Below, in pieces: positions 14,011 through 22,229 of a DNA stretch of 27,622 bases. The DNA comes from UBA5941 sp021824385 (GTDB lineage Bacteria > Patescibacteriota > Microgenomatia > UBA8517). The position numbers and the translations under genes are program-made. The notes beneath the pieces were generated by a model. The model made no database searches. It was not told the DNA's origin and saw only the letters and a program-made list of their open reading frames with translations. Position 1 is the stretch's first letter. Each line of letters starts with the position of its first letter. Location of the stretch: positions 1 through 27,622 of the forward strand of contig DAIEQM010000060.1 of the NCBI GenBank assembly GCA_027347685.1, in the 5' to 3' direction.

Positions 14011-15339
14011 GTGGATAAACCGCTCAATACAAGTATTTTAAGTACCGATTGGTACGAGTTTCCAACAATGTTCTACGAATACTATTTTCACCTCGGTGTG
14101 AACTGGGTCAGTGGTGCATACAATCGTACAAAAGCGGTTCGCACAGCTGACATCATTCCAGAAGAAGCAATTCGTGAACAGCTAGCTGCTGTTCAAGCTC
14201 TTCGATTTGATGAAAAGCAGATTGCCTTTTTGCGGGGCACCGGAACATTTGCTGCTGATCCGTTAGGGTTTGAGCAATATCTCAGAGATTTTCAGTTTGC
14301 CAGAATGGATGTATATGCCAAAGATGGCCAATGGATGGTTGATACCTGTGACTTGTTTGCGGAAACATTCGTGACCGTTACCATTAACGGACTGCTGAAT
14401 CATTACCGTGAAAAGCAAATCGGAATCAGCCGTGAAAAAGTTTTCGCTGAAGCTGAACGCACTCTTCGTGCGAAAATTCCGACTTTGCGAAAACTTCCCA
14501 AGGGAAGCGTACTTGAATTTGGAACGAGACGTGCTTATAGTCCTGAATGGCAGCGGCGAGAATTAGAAATTCTCTTAAATGAAGTTCCTGAGATTGTAAC
14601 TGCTACGAGCAATGTCCAACTTGCACTCGATTTTGGCATTCCGTGGGCAGGAACACACCCTCATGCTGGGGTTTTGCTTGAGATCCTTATGGCCCTCATC
14701 AAAATTTTTGAGCACGGCAACTTCACGCTGGAGGAGAAGATTGCCATTCTACGTGCAGCGCACATGCAGTTTTTCAAGAACTGGTGGAAGATCTTTCCTT
14801 ATGCAAGTAGAGTCGCACTAACCGACACTTTTGGGGACGACGCTTTTTGGACCGACTGGTCCTATGACCTAGCATATGAAGGTCGTGGCTATCGTTGGGA
14901 TAGTGATCCCTGGAAGAAGTGGACAGACCGCACTGTTGCCGAGAATCTAAAGCTTGGCATTCCTCTGACCGATCGGTATTCAGGCAAAGATGCTGTTTAC
15001 AGTGATGGTCTAGATCCAGAAGCGATGTATGCCATTTCTGAATATACACACACGCTTCCTACCCAAGACGCCGCAAAGCGGATGTTTCGACAAGTACTGT
15101 TTGGTTGGGGGACGGACGGCAGTAATGACACGGGCGGACTGAAAGCCCTCGGATTTACTCCCATATCGTTGGTATTTAAGCCTAAGTACGGATTTTACCA
15201 AGGACAAAAGCTGTGGTTAGTGAAGATTTCGAATAACCCTGCCAAAATGACCGAAGCGCCGGCGGAATTTCAGCAGCTTATGCTGCAAGCGTTTGGCTAC
15301 GAAATGTCTGAACATCAGTTTGTTCGGCCAGTTGTTTAA
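14011..15339 (+). CDS. pncB: Nicotinate phosphoribosyltransferase
   Basis: A 442-residue enzyme with a GTG start and AAGGAGA upstream. Family landmarks appear in order: an N-terminal TDWYEFPTMFYEYY segment, LEFGTRRAYSPEWQ, TSNVQLALDFGIPWAGTHPHAG (with the His normally phosphorylated by ATP in the GTxxH region), ALTDTFGDDAFW, YRWDSDPWKKW and YSDGLDPEAM. It converts nicotinate and PRPP to nicotinate mononucleotide with ATP, the first step of the Preiss-Handler pathway. It lies 16 bases after nadD, in the same operon, under operator site 2. A terminator follows directly. Confidence 0.93.
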   Translation: MDKPLNTSILSTDWYEFPTMFYEYYFHLGVNWVSGAYNRTKAVRTADIIPEEAIREQLAAVQALRFDEKQIAFLRGTGTFAADPLGFEQYLRDFQFARMDVYAKDGQWMVDTCDLFAETFVTVTINGLLNHYREKQIGISREKVFAEAERTLRAKIPTLRKLPKGSVLEFGTRRAYSPEWQRRELEILLNEVPEIVTATSNVQLALDFGIPWAGTHPHAGVLLEILMALIKIFEHGNFTLEEKIAILRAAHMQFFKNWWKIFPYASRVALTDTFGDDAFWTDWSYDLAYEGRGYRWDSDPWKKWTDRTVAENLKLGIPLTDRYSGKDAVYSDGLDPEAMYAISEYTHTLPTQDAAKRMFRQVLFGWGTDGSNDTGGLKALGFTPISLVFKPKYGFYQGQKLWLVKISNNPAKMTEAPAEFQQLMLQAFGYEMSEHQFVRPVV

Positions 15340-15350
15340 TTGATTAGTTT

Positions 15351-15391
15351 ATTGCCATTCTGGGGAAACTCTCGGAATGGCAATTTTTTTT
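15351..15391 (+). terminator. Intrinsic terminator of nadD-pncB
   Basis: Stem ATTGCCATTC / GAATGGCAAT (10 bp, 14-base loop) followed by eight Ts. Confidence 0.85.
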
Positions 15392-15394
15392 GCC

Positions 15395-15431
15395 AAAAAA
15401 AGAACCACGCACATTTTTGTTATGCGTGGTT
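15395..15431 (-). terminator. Intrinsic terminator of nadE
   Basis: Stem AACCACGCA / TGCGTGGTT (9 bp, 11-base loop) at 15403-15431, with a run of seven Ts after it on the minus strand. It mirrors the plus-strand terminator just to its left. Confidence 0.8.
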
Positions 15432-15450
15432 ACCCTTCAATTAAGGGTGA

Positions 15451-16428
15451 TTAACGAACTTGAGCCAGTTCACGGTACAGTGAGCTGAACTCTGGTGTAC
15501 CTATTTCCGGCAAACCAAAACGTACACGGTCGTGTGCAGTCAACAAGTGAACTGCGCTGTCTCCTGCCTTCACTTTGAACGTGTAGCGGAGGACCTGTGT
15601 CAAAACCTTATGAACAGTTTCTTGTGTTGTGCCGATTTCTCCGGCTACTACGGCCATAAGTGTTCGGAACTTCGTGCTTGATAGCTGCACGTATTCACCA
15701 TTTTCCATGTCGTCATTGGTGCCATTAAAGCCATTTTCGACAAATCGGCTTACGATATAATCAGTCGACTCGTACTGCAGCCCGAGTTGATCGGATGCCG
15801 CGTTGGCTTCAGTTACATTCAGTCCGTCGCCCGGGGCCGAATCCAAAATAATTTGGGGAACACCCAAATATTCGCCAAGGTCATACATTTCGCGCTTGGT
15901 AAAATGTTGGAAGAGCTTCACATTGCCTTCATCCCCTTTGAGGGTCCAGAAGCGCATCCATTCTTCAGACAAATCGTCCGTATCGGGATAAATCCCTTTG
16001 AACAGTAACGCTGCTTGATACAGGAATTTCATCCGTTCCCTACAAGCCGCATTGCCTCTCGCGACGCGGAAGTCGCGTTCCGTCTGTGCATGTACACGGG
16101 CAAACTGTACCAGCGGGGTGTCGTATACATAACTCAAGTCAACATATTCAAGCAAAAAGCCGAGCTTCGTCGCCAAAGCATCTGCGCGTTCGCGGTCAAA
16201 AGGCTTACTGTTGCAATCGAGGAAATAATAGTGCGTGTCGATGTGGTAATCGAGCTTCGCAAGATATGCCTGAGTGCGTTCCATGATCGCGGCAAGAATC
16301 GCTGAATCAATACCCCCGGACACCCCTTCGACAAGGGATTTAAGCCCGTATTTGAGTATGTACCCGGCGAGTTTTTGAACTGCCTCTTGAGTGATTTGAG
16401 TTGCCTGCTGGTGCTTTAAAATCTTCAC
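15451..16428 (-). CDS. nadE: NAD synthetase, ammonia-dependent type
   Basis: A 325-residue N-type ATP pyrophosphatase. The PP-loop GVSGGIDSA is at residues about 35-43, followed by the Asp/Asn-containing substrate region YFLDCNS, then NAACRERMKFLYQAA and the strongly conserved KREMYDLGEYLGVP with DSAPGDGL. There is no glutaminase domain, so it should use free ammonia. It amidates deamido-NAD to NAD with ATP, the last step of the pathway begun by PncB and NadD. It starts with GTG (16428) behind AGGAGCAGG. It is transcribed towards pncB from its own promoter, which overlaps a copy of the shared operator. A C-terminal extension beyond the core may be lineage-specific. Confidence 0.93.
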   Translation of the reverse strand: MKILKHQQATQITQEAVQKLAGYILKYGLKSLVEGVSGGIDSAILAAIMERTQAYLAKLDYHIDTHYYFLDCNSKPFDRERADALATKLGFLLEYVDLSYVYDTPLVQFARVHAQTERDFRVARGNAACRERMKFLYQAALLFKGIYPDTDDLSEEWMRFWTLKGDEGNVKLFQHFTKREMYDLGEYLGVPQIILDSAPGDGLNVTEANAASDQLGLQYESTDYIVSRFVENGFNGTNDDMENGEYVQLSSTKFRTLMAVVAGEIGTTQETVHKVLTQVLRYTFKVKAGDSAVHLLTAHDRVRFGLPEIGTPEFSSLYRELAQVR

Positions 16429-16477
16429 GTCCTGCTCCTGTTACTGACTATTACATTACAAGCATCCAATTTGGACG

Positions 16478-16511
16478 GTGTTAGTGTAACACGAAGTCGA
16501 TATGTATTCAA
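16478..16511 (-). promoter_or_regulatory. nadE promoter overlapping operator (site 3)
   Basis: Minus strand TTGAAT (16511-16506), 17-base spacer, TACACT (16488-16483). The -10 lies inside the inverted repeat GTGTT-ACACT-AACAC (16478-16492), same length and spacing as the other sites with T/A in place of A/T at the inner position. The leader before the GTG would be about 48 bases. Confidence 0.7.
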
Positions 16512-16523
16512 CATTAGAGGGTA

Positions 16524-16556
16524 TTGACTATCAAGAAGTTAGTGTATACAATACAC
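16524..16556 (+). promoter_or_regulatory. Promoter overlapping operator (site 4), facing the PP2C operon
   Basis: TTGACT (16524-16529), 17-base spacer, TACAAT (16547-16552). The -10 lies within the inverted repeat GTGTA-TACAA-TACAC (16542-16556). It is back-to-back with the nadE site, 64 bp centre to centre, and fires towards the PP2C-kinase-vWA genes, leaving a leader of about 235 bases. Confidence 0.65.
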
Positions 16557-16594
16557 AAAGTTTAATTTAACTCATTAGTAAAACCTATAGCGAT

Positions 16595-16623
16595 TTGAAT
16601 TTAAGATTACAGGATGATAGAAT
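16595..16623 (+). promoter_or_regulatory. Second promoter before the PP2C operon
   Basis: TTGAAT (16595-16600), 17-base spacer, TAGAAT (16618-16623). It lies outside any operator copy and might give constitutive expression. It starts a transcript just before the small ORF at 16636. Confidence 0.5.
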
Positions 16624-16635
16624 ACAAGTCCAAAA

Positions 16636-16764
16636 ATGAATGACAGTCTTAATAGCTATGTATTGAGAATAGTGATTCATTTTAAAGGGTTTTCCCGAAA
16701 AATGATCACCTTCTACCGAATTAGGTATGAAGGGATATCTGTTTTAGGAACATTTACAGTTTAA
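16636..16764 (+). CDS. Possible 42-residue ORF in the PP2C leader
   Basis: ATG 16636 to TAA 16762-16764 encodes a basic peptide beginning MNDSLNSYVLRIVIHFKGFS. It has no clear Shine-Dalgarno but starts about 12 bases after a TAGAAT -10 box. The start codon lies in an inverted repeat (AAAATGAAT at 16633-16641 with ATTCATTTT at 16674-16682), which could hide the start site. It could be a short leader ORF or chance. The rest of the 300-base gap holds the promoters and operators listed and nothing else recognised. Confidence 0.25.
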   Translation: MNDSLNSYVLRIVIHFKGFSRKMITFYRIRYEGISVLGTFTV

Positions 16765-16794
16765 ATGTCTAGATGCGAAGGAAATGGAGGAGTA

Positions 16795-17667
16795 ATGAGT
16801 AAGTTACTGTATGGAATTGCACAGGTGCCGAGTCCAGCAAAATACGTTGAGTTGAAAAACTCTCAAGACGCGTTGTATTGGACAACGGTAACTCATGCTG
16901 ATTCTAACGGAGTTATTGTCTACTTGGCCGATGGCTGTACCATGTCTGAATTTTCAGGCGGTGGAGCTACGGACTTTGTGCAATACATGGTTATGAAAAC
17001 TCAGGCACTGCTTGAGCAATATGATTATGATGCAGCACGAGTTGCGGGAAGAATTAAAAAAGCTATCCACAGCTATGCAGTTTCACGAATCAAGGCAATG
17101 CCTTATGGCAATGCATATTTGCGATCACTCTACGAAGAGATTCGCACTGGACGACCAATGGACCTTTCGAACATACGTATTCGACGGGTATATGAATGGA
17201 TAAAATCAAATCTCATGTTTACCTTAGTTGGTGGATATATGGATGAGACAGCAACACTTGTAGTTGCATATGGAGATAGCGGCTACCAAACGGACACTGA
17301 AACGTATAAGCCGGATTTTCAAAATGTCTCGCCCTATATTGGATATGATTTTAGCCCACCGCATAAAATGCGCGACAACCTCGAAGTTCTTAACCGAAAA
17401 CGACAAGAAATGGGGAAACCAGCTCTTGTACATCCGCTGACACCACTGATTGTGAAGATATTTCCTCAAAATAGGAAGTTTCTGATCTTCAGTGACGGCA
17501 TGCCGGATTTTTGTTTTAACGATGTGTGGGAATATGTCGTGCCGCAAGGCAAACGTCAAATTTTACGGTCTTACTTGTTTGATCTCTTCGATCACTCGAA
17601 TGGACTCAAACCGGAAGAAGGCCCTCTGAAGGATGATGTGACTATTGCCGCATTTTTATTCGAATGA
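16795..17667 (+). CDS. PP2C-family protein phosphatase
   Basis: A 290-residue PP2C-like protein with the metal-binding motifs in order: the N-terminal acidic site NSQDALYW (D25), VYLADGCTMSEFSGGGA (D46-G47), FTLVGGYMDETATLVVAYGDSG (the GDS strand), KFLIFSDGMPDF (SDG) and the terminal DDVTIAAFLF. It should be a cytoplasmic Mg/Mn-dependent Ser/Thr phosphatase. ATG 16795 is chosen because GGAGGAG precedes it; an in-frame ATG at 16765 has no such site. It is first in an operon with a kinase-like protein, an unknown protein and a vWA protein, as in the PP2C-kinase-vWA triads described around TerY. It probably reverses phosphorylation within that module. Confidence 0.85.
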   Translation: MSKLLYGIAQVPSPAKYVELKNSQDALYWTTVTHADSNGVIVYLADGCTMSEFSGGGATDFVQYMVMKTQALLEQYDYDAARVAGRIKKAIHSYAVSRIKAMPYGNAYLRSLYEEIRTGRPMDLSNIRIRRVYEWIKSNLMFTLVGGYMDETATLVVAYGDSGYQTDTETYKPDFQNVSPYIGYDFSPPHKMRDNLEVLNRKRQEMGKPALVHPLTPLIVKIFPQNRKFLIFSDGMPDFCFNDVWEYVVPQGKRQILRSYLFDLFDHSNGLKPEEGPLKDDVTIAAFLFE

Positions 17668-17679
17668 AAGAGGTAACTG

Positions 17680-19605
17680 ATGTCTACGCTCAAGGTATAT
17701 GAAGATGGAAAAGCTATAGACCTTGACCTTTCCGAACTGCTCGGCAGTGGAGGCGAAGTAGATGTGATTGGAAAGGATAAATATGCATATGCAATTTGGC
17801 ACCCGTCTGTTCCGGCTAAAACCCGTGAGCGGTTGTCGAGAAAAATTGAATATGCTTCAACTATTAAAGGGGTACCGGAAGGCTTTGTAAAAGCGCTATC
17901 GCTTTTAACCGATTCGCAAAAGAGTCCTTTGGGATTCAAAATGGTTAAGCTTTCTGGAAGAAACTACACCCTGCACCAATTCACATCATCAAGGCTGTGG
18001 CCTACGTTTGATGTTTCTCAGCTCACGATTGTGCAGCTCATGAAGAAAATCATTGAAGACACGGCACAGTTGAACGCACTGGGGATTATTGTAGTAGATG
18101 GAAATCCCATGAACCTGATGGTGGAAGCTTCTAAAGGCTCTCCACTAAAAAACAAGTTTGTGGATACTCCTTCCTATGAATATATTCTCCCCGATGGCAC
18201 GGTATTAGCACCTTCGGCTGTTGCTGCAGCATATTGCGCACCGCGCCACTTTTCATGGCTTACCGATGTGGGACCTAAAAATCCGTTTACCAGTGAAGAT
18301 GAATCTTGGTGGCAACTACTCGACTTCTTGTATCTGTATTTTCGAGTACAACCACACCTATTGGACCCTTCACTCAGCAACGACGAGATCTTGAAAAAGG
18401 TTCTCGCTAAAGAGCATGTTTTAAGCCCGAAAGTTGACTGGCCCGGAGTAGGAATTGTCTTACCTCCGAAGTCGTTGACTGACGAGGCCATGCAGGCATT
18501 TGCCTACTACCTTGATAATCTTTCTGTTGATGGAACACATCTGACACTTCTCGAGCACTTGAATAAGCTTGAAAAGCAGTTAATCGTGTGCCCAAAGCAT
18601 AATTATCCAGCGGTTTATCCGAGTCAAAGAAGTGAATGTCCGCACTGTGCGGAAGATGAGGAGCGTCCAGATTTGAGTGCGAAGGATGTGAGAATTGTGT
18701 TTAACGAACTGATGAAATTGCCTGCAGGGCATCGTGTTGTTTGGACAGAATGTATCAATGACCGCTTTGTGATCTTTGTAGACACTGGCCGGAACATTGA
18801 TGTTCACACCATTGTGGCAGGAGCGAAGATAGCCACAATTTCTCTGACAGACACGTTCAGTTCTGAAACTGAATTCTTTGTAGGGCAGGACTTGTTCGGT
18901 ATATCCGAGAACGGAATGGTTAAACTGTACACGTTTAGCGGACAGCTCCGACATACTGTTGCCACATCGTCGTATTTGGGTAAAGCAGCGTTTGGTCTTG
19001 GAAAGATGCCCGTTTGGTTGATTGGATCAGAAATGGTTCAAGGCGACTTTGTTATGAATAAACTGGGCTACAAGAACATGATGCGGCTAAACAAAGGGTT
19101 AACATGGTTTCGTGCATACAACTCAGGAGGGGAATACCCCAATGAAGTTGTGGGCTTCCAGTACCAATTCAATAAGTATCAATGGTTTAACTTCAAGGGT
19201 AAGTATGAAGCAATTTCGGGAGTTACCATGCCTGAAGGCTATCGAATGGTAAGCCACGAAGTTGTTCATGATGGGCAACTCTTTGCAATTGTCAGAGAAG
19301 TTACCAAAGATGCTATGCAGTCGAGTTGGTATATAGACTTACTCGAATCAGGTAAGAAGAACCTAAAATTGCCTGAGCCAATCGTTTTCAAAACGTCTAT
19401 CGGTCGTCCAGTGTTGTACACAAAGAAAAGCCTTATGCTTGTTTCAACTGAAGCGGGCATCGCAAATGTGAACATTACCACTGGGCAGTTCAGTATTATA
19501 AAAGGTACTGAACAAGTTCGCTCTGTAGATCATGTTGGTGTCGTTGACGGCTTCGTTTACGTTGCTTCCGACGCCGGTTCAATTTTTCGTTTATCAGCTA
19601 AGTAA
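17680..19605 (+). CDS. Divergent protein kinase with zinc ribbon and probable C-terminal beta-propeller
   Basis: A 641-residue multidomain protein. Residues about 18-290 match a bacterial Ser/Thr kinase fold: Gly-rich loop LGSGGEVDVI (21-30), catalytic loop VVDGNPMNLMV with D140 and N145 correctly spaced, and VDTPSYE (D162) in place of DFG. The strand that should hold the ATP-binding Lys reads AYAIWHP, with Ala38 where related kinases have AKIYHP, so it may be a pseudokinase or an atypical kinase. A zinc ribbon follows: C304-x2-H307 and C320-x2-C323. Residues about 340-641 are repetitive beta strands ending VDGFVYVASDAGSIFRLSAK, typical of a WD/PQQ-type propeller. It lies 12 bases after PP2C. 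Such kinase plus zinc ribbon proteins belong to TerY-P-like triads. Confidence 0.78.
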   Translation: MSTLKVYEDGKAIDLDLSELLGSGGEVDVIGKDKYAYAIWHPSVPAKTRERLSRKIEYASTIKGVPEGFVKALSLLTDSQKSPLGFKMVKLSGRNYTLHQFTSSRLWPTFDVSQLTIVQLMKKIIEDTAQLNALGIIVVDGNPMNLMVEASKGSPLKNKFVDTPSYEYILPDGTVLAPSAVAAAYCAPRHFSWLTDVGPKNPFTSEDESWWQLLDFLYLYFRVQPHLLDPSLSNDEILKKVLAKEHVLSPKVDWPGVGIVLPPKSLTDEAMQAFAYYLDNLSVDGTHLTLLEHLNKLEKQLIVCPKHNYPAVYPSQRSECPHCAEDEERPDLSAKDVRIVFNELMKLPAGHRVVWTECINDRFVIFVDTGRNIDVHTIVAGAKIATISLTDTFSSETEFFVGQDLFGISENGMVKLYTFSGQLRHTVATSSYLGKAAFGLGKMPVWLIGSEMVQGDFVMNKLGYKNMMRLNKGLTWFRAYNSGGEYPNEVVGFQYQFNKYQWFNFKGKYEAISGVTMPEGYRMVSHEVVHDGQLFAIVREVTKDAMQSSWYIDLLESGKKNLKLPEPIVFKTSIGRPVLYTKKSLMLVSTEAGIANVNITTGQFSIIKGTEQVRSVDHVGVVDGFVYVASDAGSIFRLSAK

Positions 19606-19630
19606 TTGTAAATAGAAAGGTCTCTCACAA

Positions 19631-20992
19631 ATGGCTAACATTCCGAACCCAGTAACTGAAATGCCTAGTTTGTCTCCAAGACTTCGCAATTTGTACGACG
19701 AACTGTTTGGTCGTGAACTCCGCGAATACCTCGAAAAGCTTGCCTTTGAAATGGCATCGCGTGTGGGTATCGTTCATCAGCCGAACCCGGCATATCTTCG
19801 CAAGATTGCGGCAGATTTATGGAAGCTTCGTGCTCCCGAACTCTGGCTTGCATCAAGCGATCAATATTGGCGCTTCCGCCTGCATGTTGATATCCAAGAC
19901 GACTTTACGCTTCCTTTGACCGTTGTTCGCAATGGCCGTATTGAGTCCATCCTGTTCCGCGGCGAAGCCGAAGGAGTTCCTGTCCCTGCTCAGATGAGGG
20001 ACATGATCGTATACGAGGATCGTAAAACATTCCGCCGTCAAGATATCGCTTCGCTCCTGTGGGGTCGCTTAAACGTGGCCGGCACATGGAACGATACGAT
20101 GAAGTCGGTCTGGCTGGACGTGATGATGCTCCCTTTGAACTCCCAAAATGGGTTTACTGTGGATAATCATCCACTGGTAACAATCCATGACACTGAAGAT
20201 TGGATTGTTGTCCGCGACTGCGTAATCGGACCGAACGGTCAGGAATACCAGTATCTTGAGGCCTATGAGGCAAAGCGCGGCGAACACCCACTTCCGTTAA
20301 CAATTGTGTGGCAGGATATGGTGTACCATCCCATTCACAATAAGGACGGCTTCTTGCTGAACACAACTGATATGGACTGGGGATATCAATACCCCGGTGA
20401 ACTTGTTTCAAGCCAAACCGGCAAACCCGCAGAACTGATTATTCCACATACCTTGTGGGACGATCACTGTAAAGTTTTGACATGGGGCGCGAGCATTACT
20501 CCGGCTTCTCATGAAGTCGCCATGCTCCACTCGTATGTGCGCCGTGTTGATATTGTGTACATGTATAAGGGCATGAGTAAGAAAGTCGAACATCTTGGTG
20601 CAGGCCGCCCGCAGGTTGTTTTGATCGGGGATGAAAACGCCCAAGAAAATATGACGTATCTGAAGATCTACGAAATTGCCCATGAAATAGGCGCAGATGG
20701 CCAATTGAAGAGCCATTGTGTGAAAACATCGCTTGAAAATAATGCGGACATGATTGAACAAGCGTTTCCTGATGTCACCGACAATAACGGTCGTGTTATC
20801 ACTGACAACAGTGCCATCCGGCTGGAGCAGTTCGGCAAATTCAATGTCCTCGGTGACCAAATGACTACTCTCCCGGGTACTGAATCGAATACCGCGAAGT
20901 CGTATGCTCGTATGAGCGCGGCTGGTCTTCGTGAAACAACCGGTATGAAGTTTCTGGAAAGCGCACTCGTGCGCTACGCCGATTCTCTGTAG
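19631..20992 (+). CDS. Unrecognised 453-aa protein of the PP2C-kinase-vWA operon
   Basis: A soluble 453-residue protein without signal peptide or membrane helix. The N-terminal 80 residues are helical (LRNLYDELFGRELREYLEKLAFEM). Then comes a beta-rich part with LHVDIQDDFTLPLTVVRNGR, an internal segment WIVVRDCVIGPNGQEYQYLEAYE, and a strand-helix part YVRRVDIVYMYKG followed by RPQVVLIGDENAQE. The C-terminus (GRVITDNSAIRLEQFG, MSAAGLRETTGMKFLESAL) is helical. I know no family for it. It sits 25 bases after the kinase gene and before the vWA gene, so it is probably a partner or substrate of the phosphosignalling module. Confidence 0.75.
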   Translation: MANIPNPVTEMPSLSPRLRNLYDELFGRELREYLEKLAFEMASRVGIVHQPNPAYLRKIAADLWKLRAPELWLASSDQYWRFRLHVDIQDDFTLPLTVVRNGRIESILFRGEAEGVPVPAQMRDMIVYEDRKTFRRQDIASLLWGRLNVAGTWNDTMKSVWLDVMMLPLNSQNGFTVDNHPLVTIHDTEDWIVVRDCVIGPNGQEYQYLEAYEAKRGEHPLPLTIVWQDMVYHPIHNKDGFLLNTTDMDWGYQYPGELVSSQTGKPAELIIPHTLWDDHCKVLTWGASITPASHEVAMLHSYVRRVDIVYMYKGMSKKVEHLGAGRPQVVLIGDENAQENMTYLKIYEIAHEIGADGQLKSHCVKTSLENNADMIEQAFPDVTDNNGRVITDNSAIRLEQFGKFNVLGDQMTTLPGTESNTAKSYARMSAAGLRETTGMKFLESALVRYADSL

Positions 20993-21018
20993 TTTGCGTT
21001 TCGATAATCGATAAGACC

Positions 21019-21040
21019 CAGGGCTACAAATGTAGCCCTG
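21019..21040 (+). other. Intercistronic hairpin before the vWA gene
   Basis: Perfect 10-bp stem CAGGGCTACA / TGTAGCCCTG with a 2-base apex, followed by TATTTC, a weak T-tract. It lies 28 bases before the vWA start, inside the operon. It may be a partial terminator or a transcript-processing or stabilising element that sets the ratio of vWA protein to upstream products. Confidence 0.6.
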
Positions 21041-21068
21041 TATTTCAAAAGAAAGCGAAGGAACTGTA

Positions 21069-22196
21069 ATGACTACACCTGACCCGATCAATATTAATGA
21101 TTTTGCGGCATATACCGGCTGGACCGGAGCTGCTTTAGCTCAGTCTGGAATGGTTACCTCAATTGGCAAAATTGTTGGCCCGAATGGTAAATTGACAACC
21201 AACAACATGCTCAATACGACGCTCATCATTGATCAATCGTCATCGATGAACAACCCGCTCATTATTGCGGGGGTGATCACCGGTGGCAACATGCTCATTA
21301 AGATTCTACGGAAGCTTGAAGAAGCCTTCCTCCAGATTTTGTTGTATAACCACACGGTCTCTGAACGCCATTCGTTTGAGCCGGTACGGATTCCTGTTGA
21401 CGATTTAACCGGTGACCCGTTGCCGGTTGACCAATGGGATGTGCGGCCGCTTGAAAATTCTGAGTATCGCCCGAACGGCAGTACTGCAAGCCAAGCCGCT
21501 TTGAAGAAAGCCCTGCTTGATCATGGGTATCTTGGCGGTGTGATTAAGACCAACAAGAAGACGCGCGGCGTTGTAAATCGCCACTTGATCGGCTGGATCA
21601 GTGACGGTTTTACCAATCACGGTACCGCAAAAGATGCGGCCGAAATTCGCCAAGTCATGAAGTCGCCGTTTGTAAGTGAGCGCTTGGTCGTCATTGCCTT
21701 TATGTTGGCCACTAAGGAAACGACGAAACGTTTCGCCAAAGAGCTCCGAAATGCCGAATGGTATGAAGGTTCCACAAAAGTTACATGGACGGGAACCGAC
21801 GAGCAGGCTGCGAAGGTTATGTACGAAGCCATGTGCACCGGCTACGGCTGGTGTGGTGCTGAGACTGCTGATGAAATTGATTCGATTGATGACGTTGATC
21901 TTCGCGCGCGCGCCCGCATTTACAAGGTTGCCGAAAATATCATCATTCGTTCGTTTGAATCTTCATATGCTATGCTCGGTGGTTTTGGTATTGACCCGAA
22001 GAATGTGTTTGCGTTCATCCAACCAGATGACCGTCGAGCTGCTGCACAGCAAATTGCCGACATCATCGGTGTTGCTTTAAGTAGCAGTATTTTGAACTTT
22101 AGTAAGGGGTTGGACCCGACAGCTGGTGCTGCATCGGGACTCGCGAGCACTGGCTTGAATCCTGACCCCGGGAGTGGGTCAACCAGTATTATCTAG
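21069..22196 (+). CDS. von Willebrand factor A domain protein
   Basis: A 375-residue soluble protein with a vWA fold at about residues 48-250. The MIDAS metal site is complete: LIIDQSSSM (D55-x-S57-x-S59), the Thr in PNGSTASQAAL, and the Asp in GWISDGFTNHG. After the domain is a helical region and a Gly/Ser/Pro tail. MIDAS vWA domains bind partner proteins through a divalent metal; in TerY-like proteins they act with a PP2C phosphatase and a kinase, exactly the genes upstream here. The last gene of the operon, followed by a strong terminator. Partner identity is inferred from context. Confidence 0.87.
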   Translation: MTTPDPININDFAAYTGWTGAALAQSGMVTSIGKIVGPNGKLTTNNMLNTTLIIDQSSSMNNPLIIAGVITGGNMLIKILRKLEEAFLQILLYNHTVSERHSFEPVRIPVDDLTGDPLPVDQWDVRPLENSEYRPNGSTASQAALKKALLDHGYLGGVIKTNKKTRGVVNRHLIGWISDGFTNHGTAKDAAEIRQVMKSPFVSERLVVIAFMLATKETTKRFAKELRNAEWYEGSTKVTWTGTDEQAAKVMYEAMCTGYGWCGAETADEIDSIDDVDLRARARIYKVAENIIIRSFESSYAMLGGFGIDPKNVFAFIQPDDRRAAAQQIADIIGVALSSSILNFSKGLDPTAGAASGLASTGLNPDPGSGSTSII

Positions 22197-22229
22197 ACAT
22201 TTAATCTACCGCTGATCGTATCAGCAACA

